A stretch of 64,000 bases of DNA from Naasia sp. (GCA_025463675.1 JAODAX010000029.1:62001-126000), one strand, 5' to 3'; shown: positions 1-10,265, counted from the stretch's first letter. Notes: generated by a model not told the origin, from the sequence alone. Made by a program: numbers and translations.

Positions 1-11
1 ACGGCGGAGAA

Positions 12-1739
12 GTGACGACATCGACTGGCCCGAGCCAGGTCTCCAAGGTGACCGGGCGGCTGCTCGCCGGCCGCTACCAGGTGGGCTCGCTGCTCGGCCG
101 CGGCGGGATGGCGGACGTCTACCTCGGCACGGACATCCGTCTGGGGCGGACCGTCGCCATCAAGCTGCTCAAGTCGTCGCTCACCGGTGACCCCGCGTTC
201 CGTGCGCGGTTCCGCCAGGAGGCGCAGGCCGCGGCCCGGATGGCGCATCCGACGATCGTCCGCGTGTTCGACGCGGGCGAGGAGATCGTGCGCGACGAGA
301 ACGGCATCGACAGCCCGGTCCCGTTCATCGTCATGGAGTACGTCGACGGCAAGCTCCTCAAGGACATCATCGCGATGGGGACCCTCGAACCGGCCGAGGC
401 CGTACACATCGTCGACGGCATCCTCACCGCGCTCGAGTACTCGCATCGCGCAGGCGTCGTGCACCGTGACATCAAGCCGGGCAACATCATGATCACCCGC
501 ACCGGGCAGGTGAAGGTGATGGACTTCGGCATCGCGCGGGCGGTCTCCGACTCGTCGGCGACCGTGGCGCAGACGACCGCGATCCTCGGCACCGCCGCCT
601 ACTTCTCGCCCGAGCAGGCCCGCGGCGAATCGGTCGACGCACGCACCGACCTCTACTCCACCGGCCTCGTGCTGTTCGAGATGCTCACCGGCCGTCCGCC
701 GTTCCGCGGCAACAGCCCCGTCGCCGTCGCCTACCAACACGTCAGCGAGGAGCCGCCCTCGCCGCGGTCGCTCAGCGCCAAGGTAACCCCCACCATGGAC
801 GCGGTGATCCTGCACGCCCTCACAAAGGACAAGCACGCGCGCTTCCAGAGCGCCGCCGAGTTCCGCGACGACGTTCATGCCGCCGCGAGCGGTCGGACCC
901 CGGAGCTGCGGCTCCCCTCCAACGACCCGAGCGCGACGCTGTTCGGCGCGCGGGGGGACGAGCCGCTCAACCCTGCGCTCAAGCAGCTGGCGATGGACGA
1001 CGACAGCCTCGTGCGCACGCAGACCCGGCCTCCCGCGGTCTGGGTGTGGGCCGGCATCCTCAGTGTCGCGGTCATCATCGTGTCCGTCGTGATCTGGGTG
1101 CTCACCCTCGCGCCCAGTCAGGAGTTGCCCAACCTCTCCCGCACGGTGCCGTCACTCGCGGGCTCGACCTTCGAGGAGGCCACAGCGGAACTCGCGGAGC
1201 TCGACCTCGTCGCCGTCCCGCGCTCGGAGCCGAGCGCCACAGTGGCCGAGGACCAGGTCACCCGCACCGAGCCGGACGCCGGCACGGTCGTCGAGCGCGA
1301 CGTGGAGATCCAGGTATTCGTCTCGACGGGACGAGAGCAGGCCGGCGTGCCGGCCGTCGTCGGCCTCAACCAGGCCGCCGCCATCCAGGGCCTCGAGCTC
1401 GCGGAGTTCACCGTCGGCAGCATCCTCTCCGAGCACTCCCCGGATCAGCCGGACGGCGTGGTCCTCGCCACCGATCCCGCCCCGGGCACCCTGATCGAGA
1501 AGGGTGCCACCGTCAACCTGAGGGTGTCGGACGGCCTCGTCGAGGTGCCGGACGTGCGCAACCTGCCGCTGGCGGAGGCACGCGAGGTGCTGGAGGGCCC
1601 CACGCTGCGGCTCCGGGTGAGCGTGGACCGGGTCGGCGACTGCGGCGAGGCGTCGGACGTCGTCGTCACGCAGTCGCTCGCGCCCGGCACCGTCCCGCAG
1701 CGCTCGGCGATCACCATCAGCTACTGCGACGGCACCTGA
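12..1739 (+). CDS. pknB: Serine/threonine protein kinase with C-terminal PASTA repeats (PknB-like)
   Basis: GTG-start ORF; GRGGMADVYLG glycine loop, VVHRDIKPGNIM and DFGIA kinase motifs, TM segment near residue 350, then PASTA-like repeats. Confidence 0.93.
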   Translation: MTTSTGPSQVSKVTGRLLAGRYQVGSLLGRGGMADVYLGTDIRLGRTVAIKLLKSSLTGDPAFRARFRQEAQAAARMAHPTIVRVFDAGEEIVRDENGIDSPVPFIVMEYVDGKLLKDIIAMGTLEPAEAVHIVDGILTALEYSHRAGVVHRDIKPGNIMITRTGQVKVMDFGIARAVSDSSATVAQTTAILGTAAYFSPEQARGESVDARTDLYSTGLVLFEMLTGRPPFRGNSPVAVAYQHVSEEPPSPRSLSAKVTPTMDAVILHALTKDKHARFQSAAEFRDDVHAAASGRTPELRLPSNDPSATLFGARGDEPLNPALKQLAMDDDSLVRTQTRPPAVWVWAGILSVAVIIVSVVIWVLTLAPSQELPNLSRTVPSLAGSTFEEATAELAELDLVAVPRSEPSATVAEDQVTRTEPDAGTVVERDVEIQVFVSTGREQAGVPAVVGLNQAAAIQGLELAEFTVGSILSEHSPDQPDGVVLATDPAPGTLIEKGATVNLRVSDGLVEVPDVRNLPLAEAREVLEGPTLRLRVSVDRVGDCGEASDVVVTQSLAPGTVPQRSAITISYCDGT

Positions 1740-1745
1740 GCCGGA

Positions 1746-2390
1746 TCAGTCGCGCTTCGCGGCGAGGAGCGGGTTCAGCGCTTTGGCACGCTCGGGCGCA
1801 TCCTCGAGGCCGACCACTCCCAGCCAGTTGCCGAGCATGCGGTAACCGCCCTCGGTGAGCACCGACTCGGGGTGGAACTGCACGCCGAACACGGGTGCGT
1901 CCACGTGCCGAAGACCCATGATCACGCCGCCGACCGTGCGTGATGTGATCACGAGCTCGTCCGGCACCGTGCCATCGACGACCGCGAGCGAGTGGTATCG
2001 CGTCGCGGTGAACGGCTGCGGCACGCCCGTGTAGAAGGCGCTGCCGTCGTGCTCGATGCTCGACGTCTTGCCGTGCATCAGCTCCTCGGCGTTGGTCACC
2101 ACCGCACCGAGAGCCTCCGCGATCGCCTGGTGCCCGAGACAGACCCCGAGCAGCGGGATCCCCCGGTCGAGCGCGACGCGCACCGCGGGAATCGACGCCC
2201 CCGCGTCGGCGGGCTTGCCGGGACCGGGCGAGACCAGCACACCGTCGTAGCCGCTCATCCGATCGGCGAGCTCGGCCTCCGGGACCGCGTCGTTGCGCAC
2301 CACGTCGGTCTCCGCACCGAGCTGGTGCAGATAGCCGTCCAGCGTGTAGACGAAGCTGTCGTAGTTGTCGAGGACGAGGATGCGGGTCAT
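1746..2390 (-). CDS. Glutamine amidotransferase, anthranilate/aminodeoxychorismate synthase component II
   Basis: MTRILVLDNYDSFVYTL, GVCLGHQAIAEA and FHPESVLTE class I GATase motifs; start trimmed to the internal Met. Confidence 0.92.
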   Translation of the reverse strand: MTRILVLDNYDSFVYTLDGYLHQLGAETDVVRNDAVPEAELADRMSGYDGVLVSPGPGKPADAGASIPAVRVALDRGIPLLGVCLGHQAIAEALGAVVTNAEELMHGKTSSIEHDGSAFYTGVPQPFTATRYHSLAVVDGTVPDELVITSRTVGGVIMGLRHVDAPVFGVQFHPESVLTEGGYRMLGNWLGVVGLEDAPERAKALNPLLAAKRD

Positions 2391-2473
2391 AGCCGTTCCA
2401 GTCTCGCATCCGCGGCGCACCGGCGGGGCTCGTCGCGCGGGTCGCACAGCCCGCCGTTGCTAGACTGGCGCGC

Positions 2474-2707
2474 ATGGCACGCACCCGAGACCGGCAGGAG
2501 ACCCGCGCGGAGGAGCGCGGCGACGCTCCGAACCCCGTCTGGTTTAAGCCGGTGATGTTCGGCTTCATGCTGGTCGGGCTCGCTTGGATCATCGTGTTCT
2601 ACGTCAGCCAGGGAACCCTGCCGATCCCGGATCTGCAGAGCTGGAACATCCTGATCGGCTTCGGGATCGCCTTCATCGGCTTCCTGATGACCACCCGCTG
2701 GCGCTGA
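2474..2707 (+). CDS. crgA: Cell division protein CrgA (two-TM)
   Basis: 77 aa, NPVWFKPVMFGFMLVGLAWIIVFY...NILIGFGIAFIGFLMTTRWR; usual location near pknB. Confidence 0.9.
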   Translation: MARTRDRQETRAEERGDAPNPVWFKPVMFGFMLVGLAWIIVFYVSQGTLPIPDLQSWNILIGFGIAFIGFLMTTRWR

Positions 2708-2734
2708 GCGCTCCGCTCGTGCACTCCTCCCGTC

Positions 2735-3610
2735 CTACGGGAGTTCCAGTTCCCGTGTCCAGTGGGCGAGGAACGCGGCGCCTGCCTCGTCGTGGATCAG
2801 GTCGCCCTCGATGATGACCCGGTAGGGCTTCTCCGGAACCCCGTCGCCCGGCCGGACGTCGACGTGAGCGACGTCGAAGCCGGCCGCGTGCAACGCATCC
2901 GCCATCTTGTAGTCGCTGCGCGAGTCGCCGATGGTGCGCCAGCGTCGCGGCAGCTCGCCGCGCTCGGCGAAGTAGGCCAGCGCGCGGTTCGCCCCGCGAT
3001 CCTTGTCGAGCAGCACCGATTCGACATCGGTCGAGATGATCGTCGGATCGAGCCGGAACGGCACCTCCCCGGCGGCATCGGGCGCCTCCCGGTCGCCGTA
3101 CCGGACGCCGAGGCCGGCGGAGCGCATCAGGTCGTAGGCCGCCTCGTTGAAGCGCAGCTGCTCCGGCCGGTAGCGCTCGGCCGACACCTCCGGCAGCTGC
3201 TCCACCGACACCATCGCGTGCTTGGTGTCGTCGAAGAACATCGTGTCGGCGAATTCGCGCTCGGTGAGTCGCCGGAACTCCTCCACGACGCCCGGAGGCA
3301 GCGCGACCGTGGTGTCAACGGTCAGCTCGCCGAGCCCGCGTTCGGTGATCGGTGCCCACGAGGCGCTCTTCTCGAACACCCCGAACATCCGGTCGTGCTC
3401 CATCAGCGCCGCACCGATCCCGCGCGCGAGCAGAGGCGCGACCACCTGCTCACCGACGAAGCCGTCGGAGCGTCCGGTGATGAACGCGATCGGCACGCCG
3501 GCGCCGGCCAGCCGGATGAGGTCGTCGAGGATGCTCGGGATCGCGATGGTGCGCGAAACCGGACTCGCCAGCGGTCCGTCGATGTCGAACAACAGCCCCA
3601 GGTTGCTCAT
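2735..3610 (-). CDS. HAD-superfamily hydrolase
   Basis: N-terminal LLFDIDGPLASP and FITGRSDG; C-terminal GDSRSDYKMADAL. Confidence 0.75.
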   Translation of the reverse strand: MSNLGLLFDIDGPLASPVSRTIAIPSILDDLIRLAGAGVPIAFITGRSDGFVGEQVVAPLLARGIGAALMEHDRMFGVFEKSASWAPITERGLGELTVDTTVALPPGVVEEFRRLTEREFADTMFFDDTKHAMVSVEQLPEVSAERYRPEQLRFNEAAYDLMRSAGLGVRYGDREAPDAAGEVPFRLDPTIISTDVESVLLDKDRGANRALAYFAERGELPRRWRTIGDSRSDYKMADALHAAGFDVAHVDVRPGDGVPEKPYRVIIEGDLIHDEAGAAFLAHWTRELELP

Positions 3611-3719
3611 CCCCACCTCGTCCTCCCCCGAATGGGGGTACAGATTCCACGAAATCGTCTGGTCAGTGCGGTCTTACACGGGTGTAATCCTCCACAGTGT
3701 TAGTACACCTGTGGATAAC

Positions 3720-4409
3720 TCAGACGAAGGCCGGAACGAACGCGGCCGCGAGCAGAGCCACCGTGACGGCGCCCAACAGCACCGCTTGGCGGGTGCGCTG
3801 CGACCGCTTGCGCGTCTCGACGATGATCCAGGCCGCGAGCATGCCGGTGAGGAGGCCGCCCACGTGCGCCTGCCAGGAGATGCTGCGCACCACGAAGCCG
3901 ATGCCGAGGTTGAGGGCGATCATGACGACGAGGCCCACCGTGTTGGCTCCGACCTTGCGCGCCACGATGAAGAACGCCCCGAGCAGCCCGAAGACCGCTC
4001 CTGAGGCGCCGACCACTCCCTGGAACGGTGCGCCGAGGTAGACGACTGCGACCGAGCCGCCGAGGGTGGACAGCGCGTATACGGCCAGGAAGCGCCCGGT
4101 GCCGATCGCGCTCTCCAGCTGCTGACCGAACATCCACAGCGCCACCATGTTGAACGCGACGTGCAGGATCAGCTGCGGCGAATGCACCAGGGCGACCGTC
4201 AGGAGGCGCCACGGCTCGAATGGCAGGCCCGTCTCGGGCAGCAGGTACGCCGGGCTGAACAGGAGCGCATCCGTGACCCGGGAGCCCGGCAGCAGCTGGC
4301 CGAGAAAGACCAGCAGCGTGGCGGTGATCAGGGCGTAGGTCGCCGAGGGCGCGAACGTGCGACGGAAGCGGCGCCAGACCCGCGCCGACCTGTCGCCGGC
4401 GGAGGTCAC
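3720..4409 (-). CDS. Rhomboid-family intramembrane serine protease
   Basis: GASGAVFGLLGAF catalytic-Ser motif, HVAFNMVALW, HVGGLLTGM; GTG start overlaps the end of the cyclophilin gene. Confidence 0.88.
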   Translation of the reverse strand: MTSAGDRSARVWRRFRRTFAPSATYALITATLLVFLGQLLPGSRVTDALLFSPAYLLPETGLPFEPWRLLTVALVHSPQLILHVAFNMVALWMFGQQLESAIGTGRFLAVYALSTLGGSVAVVYLGAPFQGVVGASGAVFGLLGAFFIVARKVGANTVGLVVMIALNLGIGFVVRSISWQAHVGGLLTGMLAAWIIVETRKRSQRTRQAVLLGAVTVALLAAAFVPAFV

Positions 4410-4945
4410 CGCTCGCTGATGGTGACGCCCGTGAGGAACTGCTCCTCCACCGGACGGTCGCGCGCATCGGTCTGCACACTGCCGAGGCGGTCGACGACCG
4501 CGCGCGACTCGTCGTCCGCCACCACGCCGAAGATGGTGTGGTTGCCCTGCAGCCAGGTGGTCGCGCCCGTCGTGATGAAGAACTGGGAGCCGTTGGTACC
4601 CTTGCCGCCCCGCTTGCCGGCGTTCGCCATGGCGAGGATGTACGGCTGGGTGAAGTCGAGCTCCGGCGAGATCTCGTCGTCGAACTCGTAGCCGGGGCCG
4701 CCCATGCCGGTCCCGGCGGGGTCGCCGCCCTGGATCATGAAGTTGGGGATGATGCGGTGGAACGGGACGTTCGCGTAGAGCGGGCCCTCGCCCGGTGCGC
4801 CGGTCCGGGGGTCGGTCCAAGCCTGCTCGCCCGTGGCCAGCCCGATGAAGTTCTTGACGGTCTTCGGCGCGTGGTGACCGAAGAGGTTCACCCGGATGTC
4901 GCCCTGAGTGGTGTGGAACGTGGCAACAGCCGTGTGCGTGGTCAT
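4406..4945 (-). CDS. Peptidyl-prolyl cis-trans isomerase, cyclophilin type
   Basis: FHRIIPNFMIQGGDPAGTGMGGPGYEF, GSQFFITTGATTWLQGNHTIFG. Confidence 0.95.
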   Translation of the reverse strand: MTTHTAVATFHTTQGDIRVNLFGHHAPKTVKNFIGLATGEQAWTDPRTGAPGEGPLYANVPFHRIIPNFMIQGGDPAGTGMGGPGYEFDDEISPELDFTQPYILAMANAGKRGGKGTNGSQFFITTGATTWLQGNHTIFGVVADDESRAVVDRLGSVQTDARDRPVEEQFLTGVTISER

Positions 4946-5067
4946 GAATAGATCCTAAACCGCTCGCGGAAACTACCCAGGGCGCTCCCAGTGCTCTGGG
5001 TGGCAAGATGGAGGCAGAGCCGATGCAGCCCGACACGGCGCCAGCTACCTATTGGAGGCAGGAACCC

Positions 5068-5613
5068 ATGAAGCTCTCCCGCAAGCGGAAGAAGGAGCTG
5101 CGGCGTCTGCGGAGCAGCGCCGAGGAACTCTGGCAGCAGCAGCAGGAAGTGATCGACCACGCCTCGGCGGTCGTCCGCCAGGCCTCGAAGCAGGCCAACC
5201 TGCTCACTCAGGAGCACGTGGTCCCGCGTGTGAAGACAACGTACGAGGCGCGGCTCAAGCCCGGGGTCGACAAGGCCTCCCTGGTGGGTCGAGCGGTGGC
5301 GACCGGCGTGAGCGCGAAGGTCGCGAAGGACGTCCTCCCCGGGGTGAACGGTGCGATCGCGTCCGTCCTCGGCGTGCTCGCGGCGGCCAAGGCGGGCAGC
5401 GGGCTGTTCGCCGCGCCCCAGCCGCCCAAGAAGTCCGGCCCGGGCGCCGGCACGATCGTCGCGATCGTCCTCGGTGTGCTGGCCCTGGCGGGCGTCGCCT
5501 ACGCCGCTTGGCAGACGTTCCGAGCCGACGACGACCTGTGGATCGCCGACGACGAGCCCGAGGTGACCGGCACCGCCGACTCCTCGGACGTCCCGAAGGC
5601 CCCGACCGCCTGA
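5068..5613 (+). CDS. Conserved hypothetical protein with one C-terminal TM segment
   Basis: MKLSRKRKKELRRLRSSAEELWQQQQ..., hydrophobic GTIVAIVLGVLALAGVAYAAW segment, acidic tail. Confidence 0.75.
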   Translation: MKLSRKRKKELRRLRSSAEELWQQQQEVIDHASAVVRQASKQANLLTQEHVVPRVKTTYEARLKPGVDKASLVGRAVATGVSAKVAKDVLPGVNGAIASVLGVLAAAKAGSGLFAAPQPPKKSGPGAGTIVAIVLGVLALAGVAYAAWQTFRADDDLWIADDEPEVTGTADSSDVPKAPTA

Positions 5614-5629
5614 GACGGCGCGTTCCCCG

Positions 5630-5658
5630 AGGGCCCTGGTGCTTCCGCACCGGGGCCT
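5630..5658. terminator. Terminator-like hairpin
   Basis: gggccctggtgc-ttcc-gcaccggggcc between two ORFs. Confidence 0.5.
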
Positions 5659-5686
5659 TCGTCGTCACCGCACCCGAGGGAGCACC

Positions 5687-5899
5687 ATGCAGCCCGGCAC
5701 TTACCGCCACTACAAGGGCGCGCTCTACGACGTCGTCGGGCTGGCTCGCCATTCCGAGACGGAGGAGGAGCTGGTGGTTTACCGCGCCTTGTACGGCGAG
5801 CGGGGACTGTGGGTGCGGCCCCGCGCGATGTTCGAGGAAACCGTGACCGTTGACGGCGTCCCGGTGCCGCGGTTCGCGCGGGCGGGCGGGCGCGACTGA
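5687..5899 (+). CDS. DUF1653-type small protein
   Basis: GTYRHYKGALYDVVGLARHSETEEELVVYRALYGERGLWVRPRAMFEE matches the remembered DUF1653 pattern. Confidence 0.8.
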   Translation: MQPGTYRHYKGALYDVVGLARHSETEEELVVYRALYGERGLWVRPRAMFEETVTVDGVPVPRFARAGGRD

Positions 5900-6855
5900 T
5901 GGCTGACGCGGTCGAGATCGCGGTCGGTGAGCGCACGGTGCGGGTGAGTTCGCCCGACCGGGTGTACTTCCCCGCGCGGGCTGAGACGAAGCTCGACCTC
6001 GTGAACTATTACCTCGCCGTCGGCGACGGGATCGTGAATTCGCTGCGGGAGCGTCCCTGCATGCTGCACCGATACCCCACCGGGGTGACCGGTGAGAAGG
6101 TGCACCAGAAGCGGCTGCCGAACGGCGCACCGCCGTGGATGGAAACGGTGCGCGTGTTCTTCCCCCGCTATCAGCGCACCGCCGACGAACTCTGCGTGAC
6201 CGAGCTTGCCCAGGTGATCTGGGCGGTTCAGATGTCGACAGTCGAGTTCCATCCGTGGAACAGCCGCCGTGCGGATATGGAACGGCCGGACGAGTGGCGC
6301 ATCGACCTGGATCCGATGCCGGACAGTTCCTTCGACCGGGTGCGCCGGGTGGCGCGGGTGGCGAACGAGGTGCTCGACGAACTGGGGGCCGTCGGCTGGC
6401 CGAAGACATCCGGTGGCAGCGGCATGCACATCTACGTGCGCATCACGCCCGCGCACGGCTTCGACGACGTCCGCCGTGCCGCGCTCGCGTTCGCCCGCGA
6501 GGTCGAGCGACGCGCCCCGCAGGACGCGACGACCGAGTGGTGGCGCCGCGATCGGGACCCGTCCGCCGTGTTCGTCGACTACAACCAGAACGCGCGCGAT
6601 CACACGATCGCGGCCGCGTACTCCGTGCGGGGCAACCCGGAGGCCACCGTGTCGACGCCGTTCCGCTGGGACGAACTGGACGCCATCGAGCCGGGCGAGT
6701 GCACCATCGCCTCGGTGCCGCGGCGCTTTGCGGAGCTCGGTGACCTGCACGCGGGTATCGACGACGCCGTCTTCGACCTCGCGCCCCTCCTCGAGTGGGC
6801 AGACCGGGACGAGCGCGAGGGGCACGCGCCCGCGCCGGACCCCGACGACGCCTGA
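5899..6855 (+). CDS. LigD-type primase/polymerase domain protein (stand-alone PolDom)
   Basis: VYFPARAETKLDLVNYY, STVEFHPW, DLDPMP, TSGGSGMHIYV, VFVDYNQNARDHT motifs; no ligase or nuclease domain in the ORF. Confidence 0.9.
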   Translation: MADAVEIAVGERTVRVSSPDRVYFPARAETKLDLVNYYLAVGDGIVNSLRERPCMLHRYPTGVTGEKVHQKRLPNGAPPWMETVRVFFPRYQRTADELCVTELAQVIWAVQMSTVEFHPWNSRRADMERPDEWRIDLDPMPDSSFDRVRRVARVANEVLDELGAVGWPKTSGGSGMHIYVRITPAHGFDDVRRAALAFAREVERRAPQDATTEWWRRDRDPSAVFVDYNQNARDHTIAAAYSVRGNPEATVSTPFRWDELDAIEPGECTIASVPRRFAELGDLHAGIDDAVFDLAPLLEWADRDEREGHAPAPDPDDA

Positions 6856-6860
6856 GGCTT

Positions 6861-6918
6861 CGCAACGTTCCCGCAGATACGCAACGGCGTGCGGTTGCGT
6901 TTTTGCGGGAACGTTGCG
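6861..6918. repeat. Large inverted repeat (nested arms of 15 + 7 nt each side)
   Basis: cgcaacgttcccgca-gat-acgcaac-ggcgtgcg-gttgcgt-ttt-tgcgggaacgttgcg; outer and inner arms are perfect. Confidence 0.85.
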
Positions 6919-6970
6919 TCTATGCCCTGGGCGGCTGCAGACGAAGGACGCCGTCTGTGATGGCGCCCCG

Positions 6971-7043
6971 TGGAGACGAGGGGAATCGAACCCCTAACCC
7001 CCGCCTTGCAAAGGCGGTGCTCTGCCAATTGAGCTACGTCCCC
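6971..7043 (-). tRNA. tRNA-Ala (anticodon TGC)
   Basis: Reverse complement GGGGACGTAGCTCAATTGGCAGAGCACCGCCTTTGCAAGGCGG...GGTTCGATTCCCCTCGTCTCCA folds as a cloverleaf. Confidence 0.95.
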
Positions 7044-7174
7044 GGAACCTCCGACTTTACAGGAGGAGGTGAAGGTGACCCGAGGGCCGGGTCCGAAGAC
7101 GGGCCGCCGCGTCGGGCCGGCCGGAGTGCCCACAACGGTCCGCCGCGCGAGCGGCGGCGGACCAACGGACACAG

Positions 7175-7248
7175 TGGGGCTACGAGGACTTGAACCTCGG
7201 ACCTCTTCGTTATCAGCGAAGCGCTCTAACCGCCTGAGCTATAGCCCC
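7175..7248 (-). tRNA. tRNA-Ile (anticodon GAT)
   Basis: Reverse complement GGGGCTATAGCTCAGGCGGTTAGAGCGCTTCGCTGATAACGAAGAGG...TTCAAGTCCTCGTAGCCCCA. Confidence 0.95.
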
Positions 7249-7336
7249 ATTTTCAGCCGTACCAACTTTACCCCACCAGCACGGTGGGAGCTAATCGGGG
7301 ACCGGTCACGCCGGCCGCGGGAGCGGCGATCACACC

Positions 7337-7747
7337 CTACTGGTTAGTGAAGCCGACGAGCAGGCCGCCGGTGATCTTGACACTCAAGTTGTACAGGACG
7401 GTGGCGAGGGCACCGAGCGCGGTGCCGACGATGACGTTGAGCAGGGCGATCACCAGGGTGAAACCCAGCACCTGCGCGAGGCCGAACGTCTCGGTGAGGC
7501 TGAAGCTGGTCTCCCCCGACACTTCACCGAACAGCCGGCTGAGCTGGTCGAAGATGCCGGTCTGGGCGAGCACCATCCAGATGAGGAACGTGCCGACGAG
7601 GAGCACGATGCCGAGCGCGAGCGCGACGAGGAACGACAGCTTCACTGCCGACCAGAAGTCGATATAGACCAGCTTGAGGCGGACCTGCTTGGTGCTCACC
7701 GACTTGGACGATTTCTTCGCGAGCTTCTCCGCGACACTAGTCATCAT
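7337..7747 (-). CDS. DUF3566-type transmembrane protein downstream of gyrA
   Basis: [27 protein letters not shown]...; start overlaps the gyrA stop. Confidence 0.8.
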   Translation of the reverse strand: MMTSVAEKLAKKSSKSVSTKQVRLKLVYIDFWSAVKLSFLVALALGIVLLVGTFLIWMVLAQTGIFDQLSRLFGEVSGETSFSLTETFGLAQVLGFTLVIALLNVIVGTALGALATVLYNLSVKITGGLLVGFTNQ

Positions 7748-10265
7748 CGCCCTTCCCTGCGTCCGCCGTCTCGGCGGGCGTCTCGGCCTCGTCGGCACCC
7801 ACCGCGCCCGCGTCAAGATTACGTTCAGAGTTCTTCGCAACCGCGATGATTTTGTCCTCGTCGCCGAATCGGGCGAAAACTACCCCCATCGTGTCGCGTC
7901 CCTTGGCGGGAACCTCAGCGACCGCGGAGCGCACGACCTTTCCGCCGGCGAGGACGACGAGCACCTCGTCGGTCTCCTCCACGATCAGGGCACCCGCGAG
8001 ATCACCGCGCGATTCCTCGAGCTTCGCCACCTTGATGCCGAGCCCGCCGCGATTCTGCAGCCGATACTGATCCAGCGAGGTGCGCTTCGCGTAGCCGCCT
8101 TCGGTGACGACGAACACATACGCCCCCTGCTCGGCCCCGCTGCCGGACACGACGGACGCGCTCAGCAGCTCGTCATCGCCCCGGAAGTGCATGCCGATGA
8201 CACCGGAGGTGCTGCGGCCCATGGGGCGCAGTGCGTCGTCGCTCGCGGTGAAGCGGATCGACATGCCCTTGCGGGACACCAGCATCAGGTCGGAGTCTTC
8301 GTCCACCAGCAGCGCCGAGACCAGTTCGTCGCCTTCCCGCAGGTTGATGGCGATGATGCCGCCGGTGCGGTTGGTGTCGTACTCGGTCAGCGCCGTCTTC
8401 TTCATGAGGCCCTGACGGGTGGCGAGCACCAGGTACTTGGCGACCTCGTAGTCGCGGATGTCGAGCACCTCCGCGATCTGCTCGTCCGGCTGCAGCGCGA
8501 GCAGGTTGGCCACGTGCTGGCCCTTCGCGTCGCGCCCGCCTTCCTGCACCTCGTAGGCCTTGGCGCGGTACACGCGCCCCTTGTCGGTGAAGAACAGCAG
8601 CCAGTGGTGTGTGGTGGTGACGAAGAAGTGCTCGACGACGTCGTCCGCGCGCAGCTGCGCGCCGCGCACGCCACGTCCACCGCGGTGCTGCTGACGGTAG
8701 TTGTCGCTGCGCGTGCGCTTGATGTAGCCGCCGCGAGTGATGGTGAGCACCATCTCCTCTTCGGGGATGAGGTCCTCGATGCTCATGTCTCCGCCGTAGC
8801 CGAGGAGGATCTCGGTGCGGCGCTCGTCGCCGAACTTGTCCACGATCTCGGCGAGCTCTTCGCTGATGATCGAGCGCTGGCGGCCGGGCTTGGCGAGGAT
8901 GTCCTGGTAGTCGGCGATCAGGCGCTCGAGCTCGGCGGCCTGGTCGATGATCTTCTGGCGCTCCAGGGCGGCGAGCCGGCGCAGCTGCAGGCCGAGGATC
9001 GCGTTCGCCTGGAGCTCGTCGACCTCGAGCAGCACGATCAGGCCGTCGCGCGCCTCGTCGGCGGTGGGCGACCGGCGGATGAGCGCGATGACCTCGTCGA
9101 GCGCGTCGAGAGCCTTCAGATAGCCACGCAGGATGTGGGCGTCGGCCTCGGCCTTGCGCAGCCGGTACTGGGTGCGCCGGACGATGACCTCGATCTGGTG
9201 CTCCACCCACAGCGAGATGAAGCCGTCGAGGGGCAGCGTGCGCGGGATGCCGTCGACGATGGCGAGCATGTTGGCGCCGAAGTTGTCCTGCAGCTGCGTG
9301 TGCTTGTAGAGGTTGTTGAGAACGACCTTGGCGACCGCGTCGCGCTTGAGGACGATGACGAGGCGCTGACCGGTGCGGCCGGAGCTCTCGTCGCGGATGT
9401 CGGCGATGCCGGCGATCTTCTGATCCTTGACGAGCTCGGCGATCTTGATCGCCAGGTTGTCCGGGTTCACCTGGTAGGGCAGCTCGGTGACCACGAGGCA
9501 GCTGCGGCCCTGAATCTCCTCGACGTTGACCACGGCGCGCATCGTGATGGAGCCTCGTCCGGTGCGGTAGGCGTCCTGGATGCCCTTGGTGCCGAGGATC
9601 TGCGCGCCGGTCGGGAAGTCGGGGCCCTTGATGCGCTGCAGGAGCGCCTCGAGAAGCTCTTCGCGGTTGGCGTCCGGGTGCTCGAGCAGCCACTGCGCGC
9701 CGGACGCCACCTCGCGGAGGTTGTGCGGCGGTATGTTGGTGGCCATCCCGACCGCGATGCCGACGGAGCCGTTCACGAGCAGGTTCGGGAAGCGTGCGGG
9801 CAGCACGACCGGCTCACGCGTGCGACCGTCGTAGTTGTCCTGGAAGTCGACGGTGTCCTCGTCGATGTCGCGGACCATCTCGAGGGCGAGGGGCGCCATC
9901 TTCGTCTCGGTGTACCGTGCGGCGGCCGCGCCGTCGTTGCCCGGCGAGCCGAAGTTGCCCTGGCCGAGCGCGAGCGGGTACCGCAGGCTCCACGGCTGGA
10001 CGAGGCGGACGAGGGCGTCGTAGATGGCGCTGTCACCGTGCGGGTGGTACTGCCCCATCACTTCGCCGACGACGCGCGCGCACTTGCTGAACGCGCGGTC
10101 GGGCCGGTAGCCGCCGTCGTACATGGCGTACACCACGCGGCGGTGCACCGGCTTCAAGCCGTCGCGGACGTCGGGCAGAGCGCGCCCGACGATGACGCTC
10201 ATCGCGTAGTCCAGGTAGGACCGCTGCATCTCGAGCTGCAGGTCTACCTGCTCGATCTTGTCCAT
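7737..10265 (-). CDS. gyrA: DNA gyrase subunit A
   Basis: [36 protein letters not shown], 842 aa, GyrA C-terminal repeats. Confidence 0.98.
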   Translation of the reverse strand: MDKIEQVDLQLEMQRSYLDYAMSVIVGRALPDVRDGLKPVHRRVVYAMYDGGYRPDRAFSKCARVVGEVMGQYHPHGDSAIYDALVRLVQPWSLRYPLALGQGNFGSPGNDGAAAARYTETKMAPLALEMVRDIDEDTVDFQDNYDGRTREPVVLPARFPNLLVNGSVGIAVGMATNIPPHNLREVASGAQWLLEHPDANREELLEALLQRIKGPDFPTGAQILGTKGIQDAYRTGRGSITMRAVVNVEEIQGRSCLVVTELPYQVNPDNLAIKIAELVKDQKIAGIADIRDESSGRTGQRLVIVLKRDAVAKVVLNNLYKHTQLQDNFGANMLAIVDGIPRTLPLDGFISLWVEHQIEVIVRRTQYRLRKAEADAHILRGYLKALDALDEVIALIRRSPTADEARDGLIVLLEVDELQANAILGLQLRRLAALERQKIIDQAAELERLIADYQDILAKPGRQRSIISEELAEIVDKFGDERRTEILLGYGGDMSIEDLIPEEEMVLTITRGGYIKRTRSDNYRQQHRGGRGVRGAQLRADDVVEHFFVTTTHHWLLFFTDKGRVYRAKAYEVQEGGRDAKGQHVANLLALQPDEQIAEVLDIRDYEVAKYLVLATRQGLMKKTALTEYDTNRTGGIIAINLREGDELVSALLVDEDSDLMLVSRKGMSIRFTASDDALRPMGRSTSGVIGMHFRGDDELLSASVVSGSGAEQGAYVFVVTEGGYAKRTSLDQYRLQNRGGLGIKVAKLEESRGDLAGALIVEETDEVLVVLAGGKVVRSAVAEVPAKGRDTMGVVFARFGDEDKIIAVAKNSERNLDAGAVGADEAETPAETADAGKGDDD

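Noticed and set aside
3720-5036. 438-aa minus-strand ORF as one protein
   Set aside because: Only its C-terminal part (rhomboid) is real; the N-terminal part is an out-of-frame reading of the cyclophilin gene.
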